From: Hypericum androsaemum
Taxonomy: Eukaryota > Streptophyta > Magnoliopsida > Malpighiales > Hypericaceae
Length of the DNA stretch: 64,000 nucleotides
Reading direction: 5' to 3'
Assembly: GCA_963995505.1 (NCBI GenBank)
Contig: OZ023194.1
Span: forward strand, 10,970,428-11,034,427
Shown: piece by piece, positions 1-9,590 of the stretch
How the letters are laid out: each line of letters starts with the position of its first letter
Position numbering within the stretch: position 1 is the stretch's first letter
Program-made: the position numbers and the translations under genes
Notes under the pieces: generated by a model
Seen by the model: only the letters and a program-made list of their open reading frames with translations
What the model was told of the DNA's origin: nothing
Databases searched by the model: none

Positions 1-456
1 TCTCCTGTCTTAGTTTTAGAAACTTTTGGGTCCCTATTTCATATTCTCCGGTGAACCCTACTTGAAAAGACTAAAATGACCTTTCCTTGTTAAAAAAAAA
101 ATCTTTTCTTTCCTACTTTACTATCTTCCCCAATTCATCTTCAACCTCCAACCAAAAGATTTATCTGCTCTAGTTTGATAAAAATGATTAGAGACACTCG
201 AATCAAAATTCCAATTTTAATTAAACCTCTGGGGTCTTGCGTAATAGTCGTCGTCCCTGTACATCTCCGCCTGTAATCGTCTCCGAATGTAAATCCATGT
301 ACCTCTCTGCCTTCGGAGCTGTACCTCCTCTCGATTAGGGCTCAACGAAGAAGCCAAAGCCACCGCCAACGTGGAATGCGTCGTTCTTGTGCGTCCGGTT
401 GCCGAGCACGATGCCTCCACCTCCGACGATGCCGAGCACGACGCCTCCACGTCCAA
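1..456. other. Intergenic, no gene seen
   Basis: Mixed AT-rich sequence with a GC-richer stretch around 230-456. Short open frames here are Ser/Ala- or Gly-rich on both strands and match no family I know, so I call no gene. Confidence 0.5.
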
Positions 457-620
457 CTGCTTTAAATGTTTTTTTAGGGAAAAAGTACAACCAATATATT
501 AAACCCTTCAAGTAGGGAAATCCAAACATAAGAGGGCATCGAGCTCACCCGAGAGAACAGTAACCCAGTTTCCCTGGACTGACCCAAACCTACAATTCTT
601 ACTAAGCTGCTTTAAATGTT
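457..620 (-). mobile_element. Truncated LINE tail, 14-bp target-site duplication
   Basis: The 14-mer CTGCTTTAAATGTT occurs at 457-470 and again at 607-620. The 136 bp between them begin with a T-run, so on the minus strand the insert ends in oligo-A. This is the signature of a 5'-truncated LINE or similar retroposon inserted in minus orientation. The minus strand resembles LINE 3' UTR sequence, with no coding left. The target duplication is seen directly; the LINE label is inference. Confidence 0.6.
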
Positions 621-1224
621 GAGGGTACGTGGGTTGGAATGGAATAGTTAGTCTAGCAATTGGGAAATTGGTGACATGATATGTTTTATTTACGTGTTAA
701 GAAACATGGATAAAAGTGATGGCATGCGATGGCACTTAAGAGAGTTTAATTAACTGTAGTTAGTGACTATCATTTGGTTGTTTAATAGAGAAAACCTCTA
801 CACTTGATTTAAGAAATTAGAACCATGTGTAGTGGTGCTTCTAGTATGCCCTTGGAGCATTTTTTTTGTGTGATCTGTATTTTCGGAATAGAGCAATGTC
901 TTACTTATTTAGAAAATAGTTCTCTTATTAGTATTTTTTACATTCGAAATGATTTAATCCAATATATGTTTAATTGAATCCAACTTTCTTGCCACGTGTC
1001 GATCTCCGTTCTCCAGCGTTGTCGAACCGATGTCAAGGATTGGTTGGAGCGTTTAAAAAATATTCAAAACAATATTTTTAATCCAAAATTTTTGTCAATT
1101 CATTTTTTTTCATTGTGATGTTGGGTAAGTGCCCTTGACCGAAGTGATTTCTAAACGAAAGCGGTTTGATTGGGGTAACTGCAATCAGATGCATCTATAA
1201 ATATTTTTCTCTGGAAAAAAGTGT
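621..1224. other. Intergenic, nothing recognised
   Basis: AT-rich sequence with no credible coding frame, repeat or RNA gene that I can see. Confidence 0.5.
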
Positions 1225-1470
1225 TCAACAACTATCTGACTACATTAATAAGAACAATTGAGTATATTACTTGGCCTTGCCGGGCCTTGATCTTTGTTTT
1301 AACTGTTTTTGTTCTAATATTCAATCTACTTAACAAAAAAAACAATTGAGTATATTAAAAGAACCATAATGCTCAACAAAAACTCCACACAAAACTAATA
1401 ATTAATGAACAACAGTAAAACTTGAATAAAGCAACAACATGGTTCCGGATCCTGTGTGCTTATCTTCTTC

Positions 1471-2563
1471 TCAGAGGAACCAGAATCGAGATCTTCTCGC
1501 TTTAACATTAGCTGGTTTCACGGTAATGGCGAGCCTCATCCCATTCTGGCAGTGCTTCCCAACCCCACATACGTACCATTTGTTTCCTGGTGTGGCCAAC
1601 ACGATTTCGTCGTTTCCGGTCGCCATCGCCTCGTTCGCCGGCGGGATGCTGCAGCTCTGAAACCCAGTTCCGTTCACCTTAAACACGTTGTGATTCCCCA
1701 CCGGATACTTGAAAACTACACGTCGGTTGTTCGTATAAGACGAAAATGAACAATCAGCAAGAATAGTAACACCCATATATAAATTTTCTACGCTTATAAA
1801 TTGGTTTAAACGACTTAGAAATGGAGAATTACCGATCTTGTCACCAACTCGGAAATCCTTTGACTTAGCCCAGGCCTGGTAATCGAATCCCAATGCCCAT
1901 CCAGCTCCATCTCCAACGATGATTTCTTTCCCAACGCCAACTACAGGTGTAGGTGCAGGGGCTGGACTTGGAGTTGGGGAGCCAATGTAATTAGCTGCTT
2001 GTTTTACAGTGATGACCAGCTTCATCCCATTCTCACAGTGCTTCCCTACTCCACAAATGTACCATTTGTTTCCCGGCGAGGCCAATATGATTGTGTCATT
2101 TCCGGTAGTCAGTGCGTTGCTCGCCGGAGGGACGGTGCAGCTCTGGAACCCGGTTCCGTTCACCTTGAACACGTTGTGATTCCCCACCGGATATTTGAAA
2201 ACTGTCAATCAAGTTTAGGAAGGGGAAAACAAGTCAGAATAGATAATGAAAGATAGATAGCATAATTTTGCCACCTTTCAAACGTAATTCTCTGTTGGAA
2301 CTAAATTAATCGGCCTGATGGGTATATGTATAACAAGCAAAAAGATATTAAAGATAATCATCTACAAAATTTATGAATATAAACGTACTGAGTCTATCTC
2401 CAACTGTGAAGTCCTTGGTGTTCGCCCAAGATTGGTAATCAAATCCCAATTTCCAACCAGCTCCATCTCCAACAACTATATCCTTCCCTAATGCAAAAAT
2501 GGGTACCATTCCAAGAATTACAAGGACAAGGACAAGGACAGCGACCATAATTCGGGAAGCCAT
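1471..2563 (-). CDS. Two-domain phytocyanin (blue copper protein), copy 1
   Basis: Predicted secreted type 1 copper protein of 262 aa, exons 2563..2389, 2201..1833 and 1715..1471 (minus). Residues 1-26 form a signal peptide. Plastocyanin-like domain 1 (27-125) has ligands H67, C108, H113, M118 and disulfide C80-C114. A Pro/Ala/Ser linker (133-144) leads to domain 2 (149-248) with H190, C231, H236, M241 and C203-C237. The Met axial ligand fits the uclacyanin/plantacyanin type rather than the Gln-bearing stellacyanins. No hydrophobic GPI tail follows; the C-terminus ends RRSRFWFL. Both introns are phase 1 and cut each domain at the same point (GD[RK][LI]). Intron 2 (117 nt) is stop-free and in frame. 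Most phytocyanins have one domain, so two is unusual. Role in electron transfer or cell-wall signalling is family inference. Confidence 0.9.
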
Positions 2564-2637
2564 TGAGATCTTGTTGTGTCTTTCTGACTTGGGCTGTTTC
2601 TAATTATTGATGTGGAATAGGATTTGGTGCATTACTA

Positions 2638-2645
2638 CTTATATA
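2638..2645 (-). promoter_or_regulatory. TATA box of phytocyanin copy 1
   Basis: The minus strand reads TATATAAG 75 bp upstream of the ATG at 2563. The same box lies at nearly the same distance in copy 2, and the sequence between box and ATG (including GCACCAAATCC) is conserved between copies. Confidence 0.65.
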
Positions 2646-2793
2646 CAGGGCTGGGCTGTTTCTATTTAATTTCAGGGTGGCAAATGGGAACTAAATAAAA
2701 AGGCTCAATTTGGAATTTGTCTTGCTACGGACGGCAAAGGCCGGATAAAGAATATTTACGGACTCGGCAATTAAGTGACGCGACGACCAATTC

Positions 2794-3134
2794 AACTAAA
2801 GTGGAGACTGATTCGAGGGCAGCCTTCAAATACCTAGCCGAGGGGTAGCGAGTGGCAACCCGCTAACCGTACTCGTGAGTAAATGTAGGGACTTTATCCG
2901 CCCTCACGGGCAAATTGAGATCAACTTTTGTAGTCGTGATAACAACAGAGTAGTTGATTGACTTGTTAATTTTGCACTCGATGCTTCCTGTGGTCTTTAT
3001 GTACTTGAGAACCCCCTGATGGATGTGGCTCCCTCTTAAGGGACGGCATCCCCGTTTCATTTCCTGTAATTGCTTAGTTCTTATTTCAATAAAAGGGTGC
3101 ATACACCCACCAATTCCACCAAAAAAAACTAAAG
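2794..3134 (+). mobile_element. Retroposed insertion with poly(A) and 8-bp target duplication
   Basis: The 8-mer AACTAAAG flanks a 325-bp insert (2,802-3,126) that is absent from the paralogous copy at 8,500. The insert carries an AATAAA signal near 3,090 and ends in oligo-A, as expected for an L1-mobilised transcript or LINE 3' end. I do not recognise the source. A minus-strand open frame of 111 codons across it looks like chance. Confidence 0.65.
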
Positions 3135-3346
3135 CTTGGAGGGTCGGCTCATGTTGAACGGAGTGACTTGTTTTTTTCCCACATCTAGCTGATATCATAA
3201 AAATCTATTAACAAACTGATTTTTTTTTTCATGAGTAGAACTACAAATGCAACAAAAACAAATTTCTGAAATTATTTAAAAGCGAGTATTCACACAGTTG
3301 AATCTAATTATGATTTATCAATTTAGTTAGTGTCTAAATAATTGAT

Positions 3347-3910
3347 TTATTGCAATTTTGATAACAGATTAGGCTTGGTATCTTTTGCATCGAAAATGTC
3401 CAAAAAGAATTTGAGAGCTTGTGTGTCGCCCCAACGACGATCAGGATCGTGTCAAAGAGAGAGAAAATCGAGACAAATAGAGAAGAAATTTGAAAAAAAA
3501 GAGCGACAAAATAGATATAATTGGTAAAGAAGAAAAGACTTGAGGACATTGGGTTCCACGAGTTGGACATTTTTTTGGACTCTTTGAAGGTTTGGTGAGT
3601 TCGCTGGGTAGCAGCTTCGATGCTCCCTTATTGCAATTTTGATAAGAGATTAGGCTTGGTATCTTTTGCATCGAAAATGTCCAAAAAGAATTTGAGAGCT
3701 TGTGTGTCGCCCCAACGACGATCAGGATCGTGTCAAAGAGAGAGAAAATCGAGACAAATAGAGAAGAAATTTGGAAAAAAGAGCGACAAAATAGATATAA
3801 TTGGTAAAGAAGAAAAGACTCAAGGACATTGGGTTCCACGAGCTGGACATTTTTTTGGACTCTTTGAAGGTTCGGTGAGTTCGCTGGGTAGCAGCTTTGA
3901 TGCTCCCTTA
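3347..3910 (+). repeat. 281-bp direct tandem duplication
   Basis: Two nearly identical units, 3,347-3,627 and 3,628-3,910, begin TTATTGCAATTTTGATAA and end GATGCTCCCTTA. Open frames on both strands are simply repeated with the unit and look noncoding. Few differences suggest a recent duplication. The first part of the unit is also present, once, in segmental copy 2 (about 8,990-9,060). Confidence 0.9.
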
Positions 3911-4011
3911 GGTCCATTAGGAGTAGGTCAGTTTTGTTGTAATTAGCGAGGTTGTTCGCTTTTAATTTTTTAAGAAGCCTTCTTTGTTCAGCTTTAGGCT
4001 TTCCATCTTTT

Positions 4012-4578
4012 CAGGGATGGCAATTACACCTTTATCTTGAGGGTCTACCCTGATCCAGACTCGAAGGGTCTAAGATCCGTTGACTTTGATCGGGTCTAGA
4101 CTCTGATCCTGCCCGGATCCTGATATTTTAAAAGGATAAAAGCATGGATATGGATCTATAGGATCCTGCCCTGATCCTACCCGAATTTTTTTAATTAATA
4201 TTAAAATAATATATATGTATATTAATTATTAGACATAATACCAAATTCTCAATTTTAACTTACCCGACTTCAATTTTTTAAATTTTTTTGAATTTGTTTG
4301 TTTGGTTTATTTGTATTGATTTATTTAATGAATAAAAATGTCCTATTACTATTTGAAAATTATCAAAAAATAATTTAATTTTTTAAAATTAAATATTTAA
4401 AATAAAAACACAGACCCGCAGGTCGCCTCGATCCTACCCAGTTTTTTGAGACCCAGGTCCTGCCCGAATCATTTTTTCTAAAGAGGATAAGGGTAAGGAT
4501 CTGGATCCACCATTCAAAAAGAGGGTAAGAATCTGAGTCCTATAGATTCTACTCGGATCCTGCCCATTGCCATTCCTA
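4012..4578. mobile_element. Non-autonomous hAT-type element, copy 1
   Basis: The 567-bp element starts CAGGGATGGCAAT and ends ATTGCCATTCCTA, giving terminal inverted repeats of about 13 bp. Flanking 8-mers CATCTTTT (4,004-4,011) and CATTCTTT (4,579-4,586) agree at 6 of 8 positions, fitting an old 8-bp hAT target duplication. A relative lies at 18,952-19,501. The interior has no transposase. Confidence 0.75.
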
Positions 4579-4781
4579 CATTCTTTTTCTTCTTCCGCTC
4601 CTGTCTTGTTTTTTTGCTTCTGTTCTCTGTTTAATGAAGTTTACTTATCAAAAAAAAGAAAAAAGAAAAGACTTAAGAATATCGTCGAAATGGCAAAGGA
4701 AGTAGATTTAGGGCAGCCAATGTGTAGCATGGTTGTGCATTTTTATATTGATGACTATAACTCACGTCGATGCCCCTCCTG

Positions 4782-4884
4782 GGTTTTGGATTGAGTGGGG
4801 ACAACATAAAAGTCGTCCCCATGGAGGAGATTTTGTTTGGACCATCAATGGGGACAAGTCTTGTCCCCGCTGAATCCAACTCCG
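4782..4884. mobile_element. 103-bp MULE-type MITE, perfect 9-bp target duplication
   Basis: The 9-mer CCCCTCCTG occurs at 4,773-4,781 and 4,885-4,893. Between them a near-complete hairpin begins TTTTGGATTGAGTGGGGACA and ends TGTCCCCGCTGAATCCAACT. A 9-bp target duplication is the hallmark of Mutator-like elements. The termini match those of the larger element at 9,941-12,572. Confidence 0.8.
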
Positions 4885-4960
4885 CCCCTCCTGATATAGG
4901 AGAAACAATTCTAACCCTCGCTGAACTGAAAATACACGGCCATGTTTTAATTAGAATAGA

Positions 4961-6129
4961 TGTCACTCGCCCCAAGGCACTGAGGGAGGGGGGGTGCTTT
5001 TGGGTATTTTCCCCAAAATTCTGGAAGGGCTAAGGTTTTGCCCTGAAACTAGCTTAAATAGAGGCACGGGCCACCTTATTCTGCCATTCGAAAAATATCC
5101 ACGAAATTTTAACTTTCTGTGAAGGTGAGGGATAAAATCTGACACGGAAAAATGTGCTAGGAGGGGGCGAATTCATCGAGGAATCATCGAAAGTGGAGGG
5201 TAAGTTCTTAACACCATAGTTCATATAAGTTCATATAAATCCGAGTTGTACCATTACAAGGGAGACTCACGGGTACAACCTTACTAAAGGTGTTGAGAAC
5301 GAATCCATCAACGCATCCACTTCGAGGGGACCAGTCGGATCAAGAAGGAAAGGGTAAGCCCCTAAGAAACTTTGTATTCCGGAAAGTTATTGTGATTATG
5401 ATATATGCTGGAATTCGATATGTTATGATTCTGATTGTACTCCGATGGGAGAAATAAGTTTAAGATATGTTTCAGATATATTTCGGATATGAAGGTTTAT
5501 TCTCGTGTCTTTTTGGGCCCCGTGGTTCGTACATATCTAAAGAGGCTACCGGATAACCCTAAATGTGCACGATCGAATGGACGGGGAGCATGAGAATTAA
5601 CTCGGCTCGTGGAGGAAATACACTTTCGTCATCTGGGCCTGCCACGTGGGAACGAAAGGAGTATTTATTTGTGCCCCACGAGAGACCCCATAGATATGTT
5701 AAGCTCCAGAGTCCTTATATGTTAGTCGGTTAAGATGGCCAGCTAAGTAATTTTCGTGCGATTCGGAAAAACGTGATGTGTATTGGTAGTATGATTTCTG
5801 TATTCTTTCGATTTTATTTTGTTCCACTTACTGGGTTAAATCAACTCATTCGTGCGTACGTGATGCGTTTCAGATCAATCTGAAGGGGTTCGAGATCGGG
5901 AATAGATTTGGAGAGGAGTTCCACTGGATGCATCAACACGTTTCTCTTTTATTAATAAAGATCAACGTTTTCAGAAGTTTTAGTATTTTCTTTATGATGA
6001 CAGTTTCATTATTTCAATTCAATGAGTATCATTTTGGATATTTCAAATTTCGTTTTATAATAAAGTCAGATAGTGGGCGGGGTAATTAATATTCCGAGCA
6101 GTTGTCATATTTATAATTGGGGCGTGACA
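4961..6129 (+). mobile_element. Solo LTR, gypsy-like
   Basis: The 1,169-bp segment starts TGTCACTCGCCCC and ends GGGGCGTGACA, so its ends are TG...CA with inverted repeats. A TATA-like TTAAATAG lies at 5,054-5,061, near the U3/R boundary expected for an LTR. Length and ends resemble Tekay/Del-type chromovirus LTRs, which I infer from memory. I find no internal retrotransposon sequence beside it and no matching 5-bp target duplication, so it is a solo LTR with eroded or deleted flanks. Confidence 0.6.
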
Positions 6130-6904
6130 ATTAATTAGCTTTTTTGCTCATTAATTTGTTCCATTATGTAATTGTTAAGATGCAATGACGTTGAAGAAAA
6201 TATTTGTTATGACATATTTTCAAGGCATTGAAGTCAATCAAAGAAAATATGGTATTTTATTTTTCAAACAAAGCATGCTCGGAATTTTCTTGCGAAATTT
6301 TCTATGGCAAATTGCGATCCTAAAGTTACACGAATTGATCAAAGTGTCAAATTAACTGAGGAAACGGTGATCCGATTGATTCGACATTCTACAAAAGCAT
6401 TATGGGCAGACGATGTTTGACTTGCTCAAGACCTGATATTATGTATAAAGGTTTTATAGTTAGCAGATTTTCTGAAAACTCCAATGAATCTCACTTGCAA
6501 GTTGCTGAAAAGGGATTTAGATTGGGTACGGAGTGAAGGAAATGATTCCGAACGGTTTCTGGGATATCCACTTATGTGATATTGGCATGCCCTTTAAGTG
6601 ATATTGGCATGTCCTGTTATGTCATACTAACCAATGTATTTTTCGTGTTTGTGATAGTGACATGCCCCGTTATGTCAAAGTGGTCTGCGTAATTTTTTTC
6701 ATTTTAGTTCCCGTAGTTTTATTTTTTACAAAAATACTCCCGCGTATCGTTCACTCCAAACTGTTTGGAATGGGGACATTACGTACCCAATCCAACTCCG
6801 CTGAAAAGATCATGCATTATGCGAAAGGTGTCGTTGATTATGGCACTAATTGGTCAAATTAAAAGATATTCTTAAACTGACTTTTACTAGAAAAATAGTA
6901 TTAA
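6130..6904. other. Intergenic, unrecognised remnants
   Basis: A short stretch near 6,305-6,415 reads as an open plus-strand frame but ends in stops and matches nothing I know. The motif TGATATTGGCATG is repeated at about 6,578 and 6,601. No gene is called. Confidence 0.4.
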
Positions 6905-7074
6905 AAAATTATCTTACTACATCAATGAGAACAAATGAGTACATTAAAAGATCCATAATGCTCAACGAAAATACAAACAAAATTCACAGCTAACGAACAA
7001 GTATTGAAAAACAGTAAAACTTGCAAAATTGAAACAAGATAAGTAACAATCCGCTACCGTGTGCTTATGTCTTC

Positions 7075-8303
7075 TTAGAGGAACCAGAATCGAGATCTTC
7101 TAGCTGGTTTCACGGTAATGGCGAGCCTCATCCCATTCTGGCAGTGTTTCCCAACCCCACATATGTACCATTTGTTTCCTGGTGTGGCCAACACTATTTC
7201 ATCGTTTCCGGTCGCCATCGCCTCGTTCGCCGGCGGGATGCTGCAGCTCTGGAACCCAGTTCCGTTCACCTTAAACACGTTGTGATTCCCCATCGGATAC
7301 TTGAAAACTACACGTTGGTTGTACATATAAGACGAAAATGAACAATCAGCAAGAATAATAACACCCTACGCTTATAAATTAGTTTAAACGACTTAGAAAT
7401 CGAGAATTACCAATCTTGTCACCAACTCGGAAATCCTTTGTCTTAGCCCAAGCCTGGTAATCGAATCCCAGTGTCCACCCAGCTTCATCTCCAACGACGA
7501 TTTCTTTCCCATTGCCGAGTGCAGGTGTAGGTGCAGGGGCTGGGCTTGGAGTTGGTGCCCTAATGGAATACCTAGCTGGTGGTTTCACAGTGATGATCAG
7601 CTTCATCCCATTTTCACAGTGCTTCCCTACTCCACAAATGTACCATTTGTTTCCCGGAGAGGCCAACACGATCGTGTCGTTTCCGGTAACCAGTGCGTCG
7701 CTCGCCGGAGGGATGGTGCAGCTCTGGAACCCGGTTCCGTTCACCTTGAACACGTTGTGGTACCCCACCGGATATCGGAAAACTATAGATTGAGTTAGGG
7801 AAGGGAAAAACAAGTTAGAATATATATGAAATAATCACAAAAATTTCAATTTTCATGCACCAAAATTTCAACTTCGGCAAAATACTTTTTAGTAAATGTA
7901 AAAATAAATTTGATTTTTCCAATAATGTATTTTGTTTGGCACACTTCAAAATAATTTTTTTTTAGAAGTAACTTTCTACACCAACATTGTATCTATCATG
8001 AATTGAATTATGTATTTCGTTAATTCATATACGCCTTGTGTCATTCGAGAAAGTGTTCTTTCGTTTTCAAAACATAAATGTGTGTGCTACAAGAATTTTG
8101 AAGTTTAGGGAAACAATAATTGAATTGAGTATGAACTTACTAAGTCTATCTCCAACTCTGAAGTCCTTGGTTAGAGCCCAAGATTGGTAATCAAATCCCA
8201 ATTTCCAACCAGCTCCATCTCCAACAAGTATATCCTTCCCCGATGCAAACATTGGCACCATTCCAATAATAACAAGCACAGCGACCATAGTTCGGGAAGC
8301 CAT
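7075..8303 (-). CDS. Two-domain phytocyanin (blue copper protein), copy 2
   Basis: Paralogue of the gene at 1,471-2,563: 255 aa from exons 8303..8141, 7782..7411 and 7307..7075 (minus). Signal peptide is about residues 1-22. Domain 1 has copper ligands H63, C104, H109, M114 (disulfide C76-C110); a Pro/Ala-rich linker spans 131-141; domain 2 has H187, C228, H233, M238 (C200-C234). All eight ligands are present, so both sites should bind copper. Domain 1 has YH for the usual NH at the first ligand. The C-terminus lacks the four residues NVKA of copy 1. Introns are 358 and 103 nt, both phase 1; intron 2 is not a multiple of three, unlike in copy 1. Predicted apoplastic. No inactivating change seen. 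Confidence 0.9.
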
Positions 8304-8379
8304 CGAGATTTTGTGGTGTATATCTCACTTGGGCTGTGTCTAATTATTGATGTGGTATGGGATTTGGTGCATAACTACA

Positions 8380-8387
8380 CTTATATA
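8380..8387 (-). promoter_or_regulatory. TATA box of phytocyanin copy 2
   Basis: TATATAAG on the minus strand, 77 bp upstream of the ATG at 8303 and positionally equivalent to the box at 2,638-2,645. Confidence 0.65.
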
Positions 8388-8614
8388 CACTTAAAGAAGT
8401 GGCATCAAGTGCTATTTAATTCGAAATTCGTCTTGCTACGGACGGCAGCGGCCGGATAAAGAATATATACGGACTCGGCAATTATATGAGAGGCGACCAA
8501 TTCTACTAGGGCTTGGGGGGTCGGCTCCCGTGGAAGGGAGTGACTTGTTTTTCCCAAATCTAGTTGATATGAGTACATCTGTTAGTAAAATAATCTTTTT
8601 GGGATGAGTAGAAT

Positions 8615-8864
8615 TATGATATTCCGTAAATGATATATTGTGTCTGAAAGGTTTTAAGTGATTTGATTGGTACTATCCATACCAACAAAGTGCACATTTT
8701 CTTCTGGCACATATCTTGAGAGAACTCTAAGGTTAAATGTGCTTGACCTGGAGTAGGATCAGGATGGGTGAAGTTTTTCTGAATGTGTGTGAGTGAGGAC
8801 AAAATACGCTGAAAAAGACCGTGTTGGTCTGTGGAGACAGTCGGTCGAATCACGGGGTGTTACA
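8615..8864 (+). mobile_element. Solo LTR of Cassandra (TRIM with 5S rRNA promoter)
   Basis: A 250-bp insert, absent from the paralogous copy, ends CGGGGTGTTACA; its start TATGATATTCCG is the inverted match apart from C-to-T and G-to-A changes. Flanking 5-mers are AGAAT and AGAAC; the undisturbed copy reads AGAAC. The middle (about 8,705-8,790) resembles 5S rRNA: box A-like GGTTAAATGTGCTTG (8,731-8,745) and box C-like AGGATGGGTGA (8,761-8,771). Cassandra terminal-repeat retrotransposons are known for 5S-derived LTR promoters. It is a solo LTR, not a functional 5S gene. Confidence 0.85.
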
Positions 8865-9331
8865 AGAACAGCAAAGGCAACAAATATTTTTTCTGCAATT
8901 ATTAAGAAAAGTGAGTATTGGCACAATTGAATCTAATTATGATTTATCTATTTAGTTAGTCTCTAAATAGATGGTCTATTGTTGGTCAAAGATTAGGCTT
9001 GGTATTTGTTACAAGGAGAAAAGTATGAAAACGTCAAAAAACGAATTTGAGTTAATTTCGAAGTAATCGTCCCAAAAATAACAGATATACGAAATCGCAC
9101 CGAACTCTACAAAATTTTCGAAGCTCGGGGCATGAAATTGGAGGCGGAAGATGAAACAAGTTTTTGACCCTTTTCGAAGCTAAATTTAAAGACACAAACG
9201 ATATAAAATTTTGAGACGCATGAATCCGATATTTGAGTCAAAATTTAGACTCGAAGATGAATTCAATGACCTACAGACGCAGATGGCAATGCCCGGTGAG
9301 AAAGAAAATTGCCGTCACGGATGGTAACTCC

Positions 9332-9480
9332 CGGCGCAAAGAGGCCTCTGTCGGCTCCGTAATCCTTACCTGGCGCAGACGATGTTTACAGGCTCCGAAG
9401 GTCTTTTTTCCGGCGCATGAGATTTTTGCCAGCTCTAAAGGTCTTGTTTGGTGCAGGAGGTTTTGTCGGCTTCGAAAATG
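9332..9480. repeat. GC-rich minisatellite, ~40-bp period
   Basis: About four diverged units share GGCGCA followed by a GGCTCCGAAGGTCTT-like core. They give short open frames on both strands that I treat as repeat artefacts. Confidence 0.55.
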
Positions 9481-9590
9481 ATGACCCCAATAGTTGTTAA
9501 TTTTTTCGATCCAGCAATATCCCCGGCAATCCACTTAATTAATGTGTTCATGGATCAATTAAGTCAGTATTTGTTTTTGATAAATAAAAT

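Larger units (their letters stand above)
1225..3450. repeat. Segmental duplication A, copy 1
   Basis: This block aligns in direct orientation with about 6,905-9,070. Shared landmarks are the 3' flank (1,340-1,440 with 6,935-7,070), all three phytocyanin exons, the TATA region, an upstream motif CTTGCTACGGACGGCA (2,722 and 8,433) and far-upstream sequence (3,240-3,400 with 8,890-9,030). Boundaries are approximate. Copy 1 alone holds the insertion at 2,802-3,126. Confidence 0.85.
6905..9070. repeat. Segmental duplication A, copy 2
   Basis: Direct-orientation partner of about 1,225-3,450. It carries the second two-domain phytocyanin and differs by the Cassandra LTR at 8,615-8,864 and the absence of the retroposed insert found in copy 1. 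Confidence 0.85.

Noticed and set aside
3334..3946. Overlapping open frames of 78-158 codons on both strands
   Set aside because: They are duplicated exactly with the 281-bp tandem unit, overlap each other on opposite strands and contain low-complexity Phe/Leu/Ser or Lys/Arg runs. No family match.
8700..8800. 5S rRNA gene
   Set aside because: Similarity covers only the promoter half and is diverged, and it lies inside an insert with Cassandra LTR ends.
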